Assembly: GCA_041628225.1 (NCBI GenBank)
Contig: JBFKPQ010000002.1
Location: 4,031-68,030, forward strand
Reading direction: 5' to 3'
DNA from: JBFKPQ01 sp041628225
GTDB taxonomy: Bacteria; Actinomycetota; Acidimicrobiia; Spongiisociales; JAENVV01
Length of the DNA stretch: 64,000 bases
Part shown: one piece after another, positions 51,706 to 60,378 of the stretch
Layout of the letters: the number at the start of each line of letters is the position of its first letter
Position numbering within the stretch: position 1 is the first letter of the stretch
Notes under the pieces: generated by a model
Seen by the model: the letters and a program-made list of their open reading frames with translations, nothing else
What the model was told of the DNA's origin: nothing
The model's database searches: none
Made by a program: the position numbers and the translations under genes

Positions 51706-52356
51706 ATGCGTCGTGCGCTTCCCCTCGTCGTGGCTCTGCTGCTCGTCTTCGTGACTTTGCCGGCTCACGCCAGCACGGTCGTCAACGAGCGCTACAGCGA
51801 GACCATCGTCGAAGGCTGGTGGAGCAGCGGCGAATGGGGCGATCCCGAGATCGCCTACGGATACGTGGGAGCCCGGGAGACGTCCACCTACGAAGAGATC
51901 TACTTCTACGAGTCACGGGGTGTCGCCACGATCTGTGACAACGGGACGCCCGACATCCCCGGGGACGACTACATCGGGTACGTGTGGACGAGCCGGGACG
52001 GCTGGGGGCCGGCGACGGTCGATATCGCCCGCCGGCTCGGCAGCGGGTCCGCGACCGGAATCGTGGATGCGTGGGAGTACACCTACAGCGATTGCGAGTA
52101 CGGCTACGGCACCGAGAACGGTGGCAATGGAGGCTCGATGCTTGTCGAGGTGAACATCTCGATGACGGCCGACGGCCCGAAGGTGACGAGCCGGAATCAC
52201 TACAGCTACAAGCTTCCCGGCGAGTACAACGAACACGGTCGTTCGGTCAGCACGTACCGGCCGGCGCTCGGCACCGCCACCGTCGACGGGATGGTGATGA
52301 CGGCCGAGGGTCAGCTTGGCACCTGGGTCCACCAGTACCACGTGGGTAGCAAGTGA
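51706..52356 (+). CDS. Secreted protein of unknown function
   Basis: 216 residues with a clear signal peptide (MRRALPLVVALLLVFVTLPA, cleavage after AHA) and an AGGAGG site upstream. The mature part is rich in Tyr, Gly, Ser and acidic residues with many Y-x-Y repeats (YGYVGARETSTYEEIYFYESRG is one half; EYTYSDCEYGYG another) and two cysteines (TICDNG, SDCEYG) able to form a disulfide. This suggests a beta-rich, perhaps surface or matrix protein. No family is recognised. It sits between the oxidoreductase and the PimB-like gene. Confidence 0.65.
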   Translation: MRRALPLVVALLLVFVTLPAHASTVVNERYSETIVEGWWSSGEWGDPEIAYGYVGARETSTYEEIYFYESRGVATICDNGTPDIPGDDYIGYVWTSRDGWGPATVDIARRLGSGSATGIVDAWEYTYSDCEYGYGTENGGNGGSMLVEVNISMTADGPKVTSRNHYSYKLPGEYNEHGRSVSTYRPALGTATVDGMVMTAEGQLGTWVHQYHVGSK

Positions 52357-52380
52357 TGGTCCGGTAGGTCGGAGCCGAAT

Positions 52381-52408
52381 CCGCAGCCGCGGAACCCCGC
52401 GGCTGCGG
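52381..52408 (+). terminator. Perfect 12-bp GC hairpin between the secreted protein and pimB
   Basis: CCGCAGCCGCGG, loop AACC, exact complement. Its right arm ends 8 bases before the -10 hexamer of the next gene. Confidence 0.7.
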
Positions 52409-52416
52409 CGCGCTCC

Positions 52417-52422
52417 TAGCCT
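52417..52422 (+). promoter_or_regulatory. Putative -10 hexamer for leaderless pimB-like gene
   Basis: TAGCCT, 6 bases, then ATG. Confidence 0.45.
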
Positions 52423-52428
52423 GGGCGC

Positions 52429-53487
52429 ATGCGGGTCCTGCTGGTGACGAACGACTACCCACCCAAGCCGGGTGGGATCCAGCAGTACCTCGGCAACATC
52501 GTCGACCACACCGCTCACGACATCCGTGTTCTCGCTCCCCTCGACGAGCGAGCTCTATCGGATCGTCGCGTGGTTCGGCACCCGTCCCGTCGCTTCATGT
52601 GGCCGACCCCGAAGGTCCAACGATGGATCGAGGCCGAGGCGCGCACCTTTGCAGCCGAGGTCATGGTCTTCGGAGCCCCGACACCCCTGGCATCGGCCGG
52701 GCCGCGGCTGGCCGAACGGCTGCGCATCCCGCACGTCGTGATGACCCACGGCGCCGAGCTGACCATCCCCATGGCGTTCCCCGGCGCCCGTGGCCTGGTC
52801 GCCCGACCGCTTCGGAGCGCCGCAGCCGTGTTTGCCGTTTCTCGCTACACCGCCGAACGGGTGTCGGCGGCCACTGGTCGCCGTGACGTCGTCGTGCTCG
52901 GAGCGGGCGTGGACGTCGATCGCTTCCACCCTGCTCCGAGGTTGGCGTCCCCTCCCACGGTCGGAGTCGTCAGCCGTTTCGTTCCCCGCAAAGGGCATGC
53001 CAAGGTGCTCGAGGCGGTCAACCGCCTTCGGGCTGCAGGACATGGCATCGACGTGCTCATGGTCGGCACGGGCCGGCTGGAGCAAGACCTGCGAGCCCTC
53101 GCCACCCGTCTCGAGGTCCCGACCCGGTTCGAGGTCGACGTACCGTGGGACCGATTACCGGATCTCTACCGTGAGATGACCGTCTTTGCCATGCCCGCCA
53201 CGTCGCGATGGTGGGGGCTCGAGATCGAAGGTCTGGGGATCGTATACCTCGAGGCGGCAGCTTCGGGATTGCCGGTCATCGCCGGCCCGTCGGGCGGTGC
53301 GCCGGAGACCGTGGTGCCCGGCGAGACCGGCCTCGTCGCCGGGACCGTCGACGGTATCGTCGCCGCGCTCGAAGAGATCCTGGCCGACCCGGCTGCCATG
53401 GGAACGGCTGGACGACGCTGGGTGGAGTCCCGCTGGAGTTGGCGTCACGTCGCCGATCGCTTCGACGCAACCCTCTCCGACTTGTGA
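52429..53487 (+). CDS. pimB: GT4 glycosyltransferase, PimB-like phosphatidylinositol mannosyltransferase
   Basis: 352 residues of the GT-B fold. The opening LVTNDYPPKPGGIQQYLGNIV is typical of PimB and relatives; VVMTHGAELTIP, VGVVSRFVPRKGHAKVLEAV (Arg and Lys of the phosphate site) and GLGIVYLEAAASGLPVIAG (the E-x7-E motif) follow. PimB adds the second mannose to phosphatidylinositol mannoside, a step in lipoglycan synthesis in actinobacteria. Other GT4 enzymes in these genomes also fit. The next gene is 86 bases away, with a 10-bp palindrome (TGACTAGTCA, 53485-53494) across the stop. Confidence 0.85.
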   Translation: MRVLLVTNDYPPKPGGIQQYLGNIVDHTAHDIRVLAPLDERALSDRRVVRHPSRRFMWPTPKVQRWIEAEARTFAAEVMVFGAPTPLASAGPRLAERLRIPHVVMTHGAELTIPMAFPGARGLVARPLRSAAAVFAVSRYTAERVSAATGRRDVVVLGAGVDVDRFHPAPRLASPPTVGVVSRFVPRKGHAKVLEAVNRLRAAGHGIDVLMVGTGRLEQDLRALATRLEVPTRFEVDVPWDRLPDLYREMTVFAMPATSRWWGLEIEGLGIVYLEAAASGLPVIAGPSGGAPETVVPGETGLVAGTVDGIVAALEEILADPAAMGTAGRRWVESRWSWRHVADRFDATLSDL

Positions 53488-53573
53488 CTAGTCATCACGT
53501 CGGTTGGCGAAACGGTTCTCGGGTGAAGCGCCGAATCGGCCGATCACTACAACACGAGACCGAGGAGACGAAC

Positions 53574-53759
53574 ATGGCGGCAACCAATCGCTGTTCTCAT
53601 AGCCACGACTACCGCCAAGCCGGCGTAGGCGCCGGGCTCATTCGGCTCGTGTGCGCCGATTGCCGTGCCATCAGCATCCGACCGTCGGCGGTTCGCCAAG
53701 CGATCCGGCGCATCCCACCGAGCCTGTCGGCGCACTCCTTGCTGCAACAGGCGAGCTGA
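53574..53759 (+). CDS. Small CxxC zinc-ribbon-like protein
   Basis: 61 residues from the ATG at 53574, with a good GAGGAGACGAAC spacing. The core GAGLIRLVCADCRAISIRP is related to GGGIVRTACRRCGDIIIDL of the gene at 5324-5500: same GxIRxxCxxCxxIxI spacing. An N-terminal CSHSHDYR adds Cys and His, which could complete a zinc site; the first gene has Cys-Thr-Val-His in the same place. It faces the CAP-domain gene tail to tail with 2 bases between. Function is unknown. A nucleic-acid or protein adaptor is one possibility, by analogy with small zinc ribbons. Confidence 0.65.
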   Translation: MAATNRCSHSHDYRQAGVGAGLIRLVCADCRAISIRPSAVRQAIRRIPPSLSAHSLLQQAS

Positions 53760-53761
53760 GG

Positions 53762-54511
53762 TCAACCTCCGAAGACGTGGACCGTCCACATCTGGCCGGA
53801 ACCGTCGATCCACACGCCTACGCCGACATGCGTGAAGTCGGGATGGGTCATGTTCGCCAGGTGCGGTCCGCTGCCGGCCAGCGCCGAGAAGATCACGGAG
53901 GCGTTGGGGCCGACGCCCACGTTTTCGCCGGTGATCGACCATTGCCCGTAGGCGCCCCCCAGCCCACTGTGTGACGGCGTTCCTGCGGCGGCCATCGTCT
54001 CTGCCCAACCGCGCGCGTATGCATCGAGCGCGCCGGCGCGCGCGAGGCGGCCGACGCCTGCGTCCGATCGCGCCGCGTCGATGAGACCGATGAACGCGGC
54101 TTCCGCGGCGGCATCGAAGCCTCCGGCCGGAAGGGTGGTGGTCGGTGGTGCCACCGTCGTCGTGGTCGTCGCGATGGTGGATGTCGTCGTCGACGGCGTC
54201 GGGTGCGTTGGATTGGTGGTCGGAGGGGGTGGCGGTGCCACCGTGGTTGTGGTGGTGACGATCGACGAGGTCGTCGAGGTCAGCCCGGTCCACTCCGGTT
54301 CGTCCACCTCCGGAATCGACGTCACGAACGCCGCGATGAGCACGACATCGTCCGCGTCGACGACGGCTGTCGTCGCGTTCAGCAGGTCGGGTGGTTCTTC
54401 GGCGGTGGCCGTCGCATCGAACCCGGCCGTGACGAGAGCGGTGACGGCCGTCAGGGCCGCCAGGAGTGCGACGCGCACCAGCGCCGCGGTGTCGACTGAG
54501 CGTGTGTGCAT
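53762..54511 (-). CDS. Secreted CAP (SCP/PR1) domain protein
   Basis: 249 residues from the ATG at 54511. A signal or anchor helix (AALVRVALLAALTAVTALV), an acidic region, a Thr/Pro-rich linker with many TTT repeats, then a CAP domain: LIDAARSDAGVGRL, YARGWAETMAAAGTPSHSGL, GENVGVGP, MTHPDFTHVGVGVW. The His and Glu of the CAP cavity are present. CAP proteins bind lipids or act at the cell wall. It is divergent from the PhoH gene, with 154 bases between. Confidence 0.87.
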   Translation of the reverse strand: MHTRSVDTAALVRVALLAALTAVTALVTAGFDATATAEEPPDLLNATTAVVDADDVVLIAAFVTSIPEVDEPEWTGLTSTTSSIVTTTTTVAPPPPPTTNPTHPTPSTTTSTIATTTTTVAPPTTTLPAGGFDAAAEAAFIGLIDAARSDAGVGRLARAGALDAYARGWAETMAAAGTPSHSGLGGAYGQWSITGENVGVGPNASVIFSALAGSGPHLANMTHPDFTHVGVGVWIDGSGQMWTVHVFGG

Positions 54512-54665
54512 GGAAGCGCCGGGTAGGGGGAGCCCGGACCGAGGCTTTACCATACGAAGGTCCACGGCGATTTCCAACTCAATCGGCGCTCGGACCGAAA
54601 TCCTTGCCTTCTGCGCGCGGAGCGTGTGGAGTGGTGCACTGCTAGCACACGAGGGAGACAATTCG

Positions 54666-55976
54666 GTGGGTCGGACGTATGTGCTCGACACCTGTGTTCT
54701 GTTGGCGGACGCCCACGCCCTCTTGCGTTTCGACGAGCATGACGTCGTTCTGCCGCTGGTCGTCGTCGAAGAACTCGATCGCAAGAAGTCGCGGTTCGAC
54801 GAGGTAGGCGCCAACGCCCGAGCCGCACTCCGCCTCCTGGAACAGGTGGGTGCGTCACGCGATGGTGGCCTCAAGGCCGCGGCCGTGCTCCCCGGTGGCG
54901 GGACCCTTCGCATCGAGATCAATCGGATCAGATCGCCGCGCCTGCCCGACGTGCTCGACCCCGCGACACCCGACCATCGCATTCTCGCCACCTGCCTCAA
55001 CCTGCACGACGAAGGCGTCGACGCCGTATTGGTCACGAAGGATGCTGCCCTGCGGATCAAGGGAGCCCAGCTCGATCTGGCCGTCGAGGACTACCGCGCC
55101 GATACGGCACAGGTCGAGGAACTCCACAGCGGCGTCTCGGAGCTGCATGTGGAGCCCGACGTCATCGACCGGCTCTTCGAACGCGGCAAGGTGACGCTGC
55201 CGGGCGTTCGAGCGCTCGTCAACCAGTTCGTCGTGCTCAAGGCCGGCACGTCACAATCGGGAGTCGGTCGCGTGGTGCAAGCCGATCCCGAATGCGTCGT
55301 CACTCGGGTGCCCGGATCGCGACAGGCGTTCGGGGTCGAGGCCAAGAACATCCGGCAGACCTTTGCGCTCGAGCTCCTACTCGATCCGGACGTCCAGGCC
55401 GTGTCGCTGATGGGGTTGGCAGGATCGGGCAAGACGTTCCTGGCCCTGGCCGCCTCTCTGGAACAGGTGATCGAGCAGGGTCGCTACCGGCGTGTGGCTG
55501 TCTACCGCCCGCTGGTGGCGGTGGGGCGTCAGGAGGTCGGGTACCTGCCGGGTGACCTCGACGAGAAGCTCTCGCCGTGGATGGCCGCCGTCTACGACAA
55601 CCTGTACGCCCTCTTCTCAGATTCGACCCCCGAGGACGCCCGGATGGCCATCGAGGATCTCGTCGACCGGAACGAGCTCGAGATGGCAGCCGTCACCTAT
55701 CTGCGGGGCCGTTCCATCATGGGCGAGATCGTGATCATCGATGAGGCCCAAAACCTCGAATTGTCGACCCTGAAGACGATCCTGACCCGCATGAGCCGGG
55801 ATTCGAAAGTGATCCTGTGCGGCGATCTCAGTCAGGTCGACAATCCGTACATCTCGCCGTACGGGGGCGTGGCGGCGCTGATCGAGAAGTTCAAGGGCCA
55901 GTCGATCTTCGGTCACATCACGCTGGAGCGGTCGATGAGGAGTCCACTGGCCGAGATGGCTGCGACCGTCCTCTGA
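54666..55976 (+). CDS. PhoH-family ATPase with N-terminal PIN domain (PhoH2-like)
   Basis: 436 residues from a GTG at 54666 with GAGGGAG upstream. The PIN domain (1-130) has YVLDTCVLLADAHAL, VVVEELDRKK, and DHRILATCL/LVTKDAALRIK with the acidic residues for nuclease action. The PhoH ATPase has Walker A GLAGSGKTF near 251, Walker B EIVIIDEAQNLE near 355, and GDLSQVDNP. In mycobacteria PhoH2 is a sequence-specific RNA helicase-nuclease paired with antitoxin PhoAT. No small antitoxin frame with Shine-Dalgarno precedes this gene. The 3' end overlaps the convergent HTTM gene by 59 bases. Confidence 0.9.
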   Translation: MGRTYVLDTCVLLADAHALLRFDEHDVVLPLVVVEELDRKKSRFDEVGANARAALRLLEQVGASRDGGLKAAAVLPGGGTLRIEINRIRSPRLPDVLDPATPDHRILATCLNLHDEGVDAVLVTKDAALRIKGAQLDLAVEDYRADTAQVEELHSGVSELHVEPDVIDRLFERGKVTLPGVRALVNQFVVLKAGTSQSGVGRVVQADPECVVTRVPGSRQAFGVEAKNIRQTFALELLLDPDVQAVSLMGLAGSGKTFLALAASLEQVIEQGRYRRVAVYRPLVAVGRQEVGYLPGDLDEKLSPWMAAVYDNLYALFSDSTPEDARMAIEDLVDRNELEMAAVTYLRGRSIMGEIVIIDEAQNLELSTLKTILTRMSRDSKVILCGDLSQVDNPYISPYGGVAALIEKFKGQSIFGHITLERSMRSPLAEMAATVL

Positions 55977-56727
55977 CGGCGCGCGCCGCGGCCGGAAAGA
56001 GCCAGTACGTGCCGAGGATGACCACCGAGAACTCCAGGAGTTCCACCGTTCCCGCCATGACCAGTGGGATGGTGAGGTGGAGGCCGAGTCCGGCGACGAT
56101 GAGGATCCGACGGTAGCGAGCCGACCAGAGGCCGATACCGAGGGCGATCTCGACGAGCGGGGTCATGACGGAAAGTAGCTGGGCCGATCCGACCGCCCAG
56201 GCTGCTCGTTCTTCGATGAACCGGGCGAGCATCGCGCCGGACAGGAAGACGGGATTGACCTTGGTGAGGCCCGCTCCGATGTACACGATGCTGACCTGTG
56301 CGCACATCAGGACGACCGGCCACGCCGCAACCGGCTCCGGGGTCCGGCCGCGACCATCGATCGACCACGCGGCCCCTGGGGTACTCAACAACGAGAGGCC
56401 CACCAGCAACCACAGCAGATAGGCGTGGTTCGAGTACAACTGCTGATCGAGCGCCACGGTCGTGGCCATCGCGATGAGGAGCACGACCCCGGCCGGTCTC
56501 GTCATCCAACCGACGGCATAGGCGATCGAGGCGGCGAGCCAGGCGGCCGCCAACGCCATGAGCCAAGGCGTGATCTCCCACGACAGGAACAGAGGGAGCC
56601 GGAGGGCGTCCGGCGCGGCGAGTTGGTCGAGGATGAGGATCGAGCGGACGGCGACGCTGGCCGACGTCACGCCGAGTGCGATCCGTGTCCCGGCCAGCGG
56701 GCGTGGATCGATGACGGCCGATGTCAT
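55918..56727 (-). CDS. HTTM-domain membrane protein (vitamin K-dependent carboxylase-like)
   Basis: 269 residues from the ATG at 56727, with about seven or eight helices. HTTM-type segments include WEITPWLMALAAAWLAASIAY, NHAYLLWLLVGLSLL, MCAQVSIVYIGAGLTKVNPVFLSG, and a His-containing GLGLHLTIPLVMAG. HTTM proteins are related to gamma-carboxylases; many have no known substrate. It is the last gene of the topA-led transcript; its start overlaps the preceding small gene by 4 bases. Confidence 0.8.
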   Translation of the reverse strand: MTSAVIDPRPLAGTRIALGVTSASVAVRSILILDQLAAPDALRLPLFLSWEITPWLMALAAAWLAASIAYAVGWMTRPAGVVLLIAMATTVALDQQLYSNHAYLLWLLVGLSLLSTPGAAWSIDGRGRTPEPVAAWPVVLMCAQVSIVYIGAGLTKVNPVFLSGAMLARFIEERAAWAVGSAQLLSVMTPLVEIALGIGLWSARYRRILIVAGLGLHLTIPLVMAGTVELLEFSVVILGTYWLFPAAARAVRGRSQPSRPVDSSSTAPA

Positions 56728-57056
56728 CCGCACGGCACGGTCTCCGTCTCGCCGAGGCGGGTGATGGACACCGTCGGCGTCGCCTGGGTATCGCACAGCC
56801 AGGCGGCGATGCGAAGGCGGTCGTGGATGTCGGCACGCGCATGCGTGGCCAGCTCGTCGAGCGTTTTTTCCGTCGGCCCATCGGCCGTCTCATAGCTGAA
56901 GAGTGTGATGTAGCCGGGATATGAGTACATCTGCCACCCGAAGCGTGCCGGGCGTTCGCGGGTCGTTGCGGCGAAGGCGAGGACGACCTGGATCACGAGG
57001 TAGGCGACCATGAACGTGGCCACGAGCCGGCTGCGCACCGCCCGATGTTGCCACAC
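56724..57056 (-). CDS. Small single-helix partner of the HTTM protein
   Basis: 110 residues from a GTG at 57056, or 95 from the ATG at 57011. One membrane helix (ATFMVAYLVIQVVLAFA), then an extracytoplasmic part with FGWQMYSYPGYITLFSYET and two cysteines (WLCDTQ, VPCG). The arrangement of a small anchored protein directly before an HTTM gene recurs in actinobacteria. The stop of the preceding gene is one base away and its own stop overlaps the HTTM start by 4 bases, so they should be made together. No function is known. Confidence 0.6.
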   Translation of the reverse strand: MWQHRAVRSRLVATFMVAYLVIQVVLAFAATTRERPARFGWQMYSYPGYITLFSYETADGPTEKTLDELATHARADIHDRLRIAAWLCDTQATPTVSITRLGETETVPCG

Positions 57057-57057
57057 G

Positions 57058-57732
57058 TCAGGTCAATCGGAGCGGCAGACCGAGCTCGCCTGCCCGGGTC
57101 AACGCCTCGGCCCTCGTCTCCAGCGTCTTGATGAGAGCCATCAGGGTGTTCTGGCGGTTGCCGTGGTCCGGCACCGCCCAATCGATCCGGTTCCAGAGAG
57201 CGGGGTCGGGATCGGCGAGATCGTCCGCGCCCTCTCGAAGGCCGTCGGCGACCACCGCCACGTCGGCGACGGGCAGCCACCCACCGAGAGCTGCGGCGGT
57301 GGCGTTGTCGATCCGTTGGGTCATCTCGCGCGCCAACCGCTTGTGACCGAGGCGAGCGCCGAGCGAGCGAATCGGGTGGCCGGCGAGCGCGATGCGCACG
57401 TCGATGGGTGGCCAGCGGAGAAAGGTCAACGCCTCGACGCACACGGTCGGTTGGATGAAGTCGGTCGGATTGGACACCGGTGTCAAGAACGGCGCCATCG
57501 ATGCGGCGTAGAGCTCGATGGTGTAGGGCGGGTACTCCGGGTCGTCGAGCCAGTGCGCCTCGTCGTCGTCCTCTGGCGCCCAGATCCGGAGGTAATCCTT
57601 TGCCGGATCGTCGGCCTCGGCCTCGATGTCACGGACCCACCGCATCCAGGCGGTGCGGTCGATCGAGCGGCGGTCGAGGACGCGTTCGGCGACGGCCGCA
57701 TGGAATCCGTCGACGTCGATGGTCCAGATCAC
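57058..57732 (-). CDS. Hypothetical protein cotranscribed with topA
   Basis: 224 residues, start overlapping the topA stop by 4 bases. It is acidic and Trp-rich (TAWMRWVRDIEAE, DYLRIWAPEDDDEAHWLDDPEYPP), with a central LTFLRWPPIDVRIALAGHPIRSLGARLGHKRLAREM and a C-terminal VAVVADGLREGADDL...RIDWAVPDHGNRQNTLMALIK. No membrane helix. I recognise no family. Position suggests a link to the HTTM pair or to topA, but nothing in the sequence proves it. Confidence 0.6.
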   Translation of the reverse strand: MIWTIDVDGFHAAVAERVLDRRSIDRTAWMRWVRDIEAEADDPAKDYLRIWAPEDDDEAHWLDDPEYPPYTIELYAASMAPFLTPVSNPTDFIQPTVCVEALTFLRWPPIDVRIALAGHPIRSLGARLGHKRLAREMTQRIDNATAAALGGWLPVADVAVVADGLREGADDLADPDPALWNRIDWAVPDHGNRQNTLMALIKTLETRAEALTRAGELGLPLRLT

Positions 57733-60278
57733 GTCCGGTCGCGCCGCAGTTGCAGCAGTTCGAACGCGCGCTCCTCGGTGATCGTTTCGGGATCGTCGCC
57801 GGTGCGCAGCGAAGCATTCGTCTCGCCATCGGTCACATACGGTCCGTACCGGCCCTTCTTGAGGACGACCGGCTTTCCGGAAGCGGGATCCTCCCCGAAC
57901 TCCTTGAGCGGCGCCGCGGTGCGCCGGCTCCGCTGCTTGGGTTCTGCCAGTTTGGCGATGGCCTCGTCGAGGCTGATCGTGAAGAGTTGGTCTTCCGTGT
58001 CGAGGGATCGGGTCTCCTTGCCCATCTTCAGGTACGGGCCGTACCGCCCGTTGAGCGCCTGGATCGGCTCCCCGGAATCCGGGTGTTCGCCGACCATGCG
58101 GGGAAGCTGCAGCAGCTCGAGGGCCTGATCCAGCGTGACGTCGTCGAGGGACATGGTCTTGAACAGGGATGCCGTCTTGGGTTTCTGTTTCGAGCCCTCT
58201 TCCGGTTCGCCGAGCTGCACATACGGCCCGTAGCGGCCGGCCTTGGCGACGACGACGAGCCCCGAGTCCGGGTCTGAGCCCAGGATCTTGTCGCCGCTCG
58301 GGGCATCGAGCAGCTCCGTCGCTCGCTCGATCGTCAGCTCATCGGGAGGGAGATCCTCCGGGATGGAGGCGCGGTCGTCGCCGCGTTGGAGATACGGGCC
58401 GTACTGGCCGACGCGAGCCGCGATGTCACGCCCGTGCTCGTCGGTGCCGATCGGCAGCGAATTGACGACGCGCGGGTCGATCTGCTCGAGGCGCTCGTCC
58501 GCCACGAGCGCCTTCAGCCCTTCGTCCCCGAAGTAGAACCGGCGCAACCAGGGAGTGGGTTCTTGTTCACCCTCGGCGATCCGGTCGAGGTCGGACTCCA
58601 TACGAGCGGTGAAGGCATAGTCGACCAGTTCCGGGAAATGTTCTTCGAGCAGATGGACAGTGGCGAATGCCGTGAACGACGGTACGAGGGCGCTGCCCTT
58701 CTTCCACACATACCCGCGCTGCTGAATGGTCGAGATGATCGAGGCGTAGGTGGACGGCCGGCCCACTCCGAGTTCCTCGAGGCGCCGCACGAGACTCGCC
58801 TCCGTGAACCGGGCCGGCGGTTTCGTCTCGTGGCCCTTCGCCTCGACCGAGACCAGATCGGCGGCGTCGCCTGCGGACAGATCGGGGAGTCGGCGTTCCT
58901 GGTCGTCGAGTTCTGCATCGGGATCGTCCGACCCCTCGACGTAGGCGCGCAGGAAGCCGGGGAAGTGGATGATCTTGCCCGACGTCGCGAATTCTGTGTC
59001 GCGGCCGTCTGCCGCGGTGGCTCCGAGCCGGATCGAGACCGACTCTCCGCGCGCGTCCTTCATCTGGGAGGCGACGGTGCGTTTCCAGATCAGCTCGTAC
59101 AGCTTCGCTTCGTCGGACGAGACGGCGCCGGCCACCTCGTCCGGGAGCCGAAAGGTGTCGCCCGCCGGGCGAATCGCCTCGTGCGCCTCCTGAGCTCCCT
59201 TGACCTTCTTCGCATAGGACCGCGCCTTGTCGGGCAGGTAGTCCTTGCCGTACATGTCGGCGATCTGACTGCGCGCGGCGGCCAGCGCCGTCTCGGACAG
59301 CGAGGTCGAATCGGTCCGCATGTAGGTGATGAAACCGTTCTCGTAGAGCCGCTGGGCTGCCGACATCGTGCGAGCCGACGAGAATCGCAGCTTGCGTCCC
59401 GCCTCCTGCTGCAGCGTCGAGGTACGAAACGGCGCGTAGGGCTTGCGGGTGTACGGCTTGGCCTCGACCGAACGGACGGTCGCCTCGGCGCCGTCGAGTG
59501 ACTCCGCCAAGGCGATCGCGGCGGACTCGTCGAGCGTGACCGTGTCGTTCTTCTTGTTCGATCCGTCCGCCGCGAAGTCCTTGCCGGTGGCCACCCTGCG
59601 ACCGTCGACGGCAACCAACGTGGCGGAGAACCGGTCGGCATCCTTGGCGAACTCGCCCTCGAGATCCCAATAGGACGCCGACGTGAACGCCATACGCTCG
59701 CGCTCGCGCTCGACGACGATGCGCGTCGCCACGCTCTGGACGCGGCCGGCCGAGAGCTTCGGTCGGACCTTGCGCCAGAGCACCGGCGACACCTCGTACC
59801 CGTAGAGGCGATCGAGGACGCGGCGCGCTTCCTGAGCATCGACGAGGCGTTGATCGAGGTCACGCGGGTTGTTCAGTGCGTCGCTGATGGCGCCGGGGGT
59901 GATCTCGTGGAACACCATGCGCCGCACCGGCACCTTCGGTTTGAGAACCTCGAACAGGTGCCACGCGATGGATTCGCCTTCTCGATCTTCGTCGGTGGCG
60001 AGATACAGCTCGGACGCGTCGGCCACCAGCCGCTTCAGCTCCTTGACCGTGTCGCGCTTGTCCTTGGAGACGACGTACAGCGGCTCGAAGTCGTTGTCGA
60101 CGTTGACGGCCAGTCTCGCCCACGGCTCGCCCTTGTACTTCGCCGGCACGTCGGCTGCCTTCGACGGGAGGTCGCGGATGTGACCGACCGAACTCGCCAC
60201 GACATAGTCACCGCCCAAATACTGGGCGATCGTGCGCGCCTTGGCAGGGGATTCGACGATGATGAGCGGCTTGGCCAC
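57729..60278 (-). CDS. topA: DNA topoisomerase I
   Basis: 849 residues from a GTG at 60278. The TOPRIM domain has LIIVESPAKARTIAQYLG and LYLATDEDREGESIAWHL; the active-site Tyr is in GFITYMRTDST near residue 315. The C-terminus has four GRYGPY-type repeats in place of zinc fingers, as usual in actinobacteria. It relaxes negative supercoils. TTACCT lies 7 bases upstream of the GTG. It heads a four-gene transcript with the HTTM pair. The long upstream extension of the frame overlaps the divergent MFS gene. Confidence 0.96.
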   Translation of the reverse strand: MAKPLIIVESPAKARTIAQYLGGDYVVASSVGHIRDLPSKAADVPAKYKGEPWARLAVNVDNDFEPLYVVSKDKRDTVKELKRLVADASELYLATDEDREGESIAWHLFEVLKPKVPVRRMVFHEITPGAISDALNNPRDLDQRLVDAQEARRVLDRLYGYEVSPVLWRKVRPKLSAGRVQSVATRIVVERERERMAFTSASYWDLEGEFAKDADRFSATLVAVDGRRVATGKDFAADGSNKKNDTVTLDESAAIALAESLDGAEATVRSVEAKPYTRKPYAPFRTSTLQQEAGRKLRFSSARTMSAAQRLYENGFITYMRTDSTSLSETALAAARSQIADMYGKDYLPDKARSYAKKVKGAQEAHEAIRPAGDTFRLPDEVAGAVSSDEAKLYELIWKRTVASQMKDARGESVSIRLGATAADGRDTEFATSGKIIHFPGFLRAYVEGSDDPDAELDDQERRLPDLSAGDAADLVSVEAKGHETKPPARFTEASLVRRLEELGVGRPSTYASIISTIQQRGYVWKKGSALVPSFTAFATVHLLEEHFPELVDYAFTARMESDLDRIAEGEQEPTPWLRRFYFGDEGLKALVADERLEQIDPRVVNSLPIGTDEHGRDIAARVGQYGPYLQRGDDRASIPEDLPPDELTIERATELLDAPSGDKILGSDPDSGLVVVAKAGRYGPYVQLGEPEEGSKQKPKTASLFKTMSLDDVTLDQALELLQLPRMVGEHPDSGEPIQALNGRYGPYLKMGKETRSLDTEDQLFTISLDEAIAKLAEPKQRSRRTAAPLKEFGEDPASGKPVVLKKGRYGPYVTDGETNASLRTGDDPETITEERAFELLQLRRDRT

Positions 60279-60378
60279 GGCCGAGAGGTAACCCCGGGTC
60301 GCCGTGCTTGTCAAGGCGTGGCCGCCCCGGACCGCACGACCCGGCGGATAACCGACGCACTGATAACGTGGTCTCGGT

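Noticed and set aside
53485..53494. TGACTAGTCA palindrome as a regulator site
   Set aside because: It overlaps a stop codon, is short and has no candidate regulator nearby; it may be chance.
54081..54665. Extension of the PIN-PhoH frame upstream
   Set aside because: The extension is the reverse of the Thr-rich linker and signal of the CAP gene; the GTG at 54666 has a Shine-Dalgarno site.
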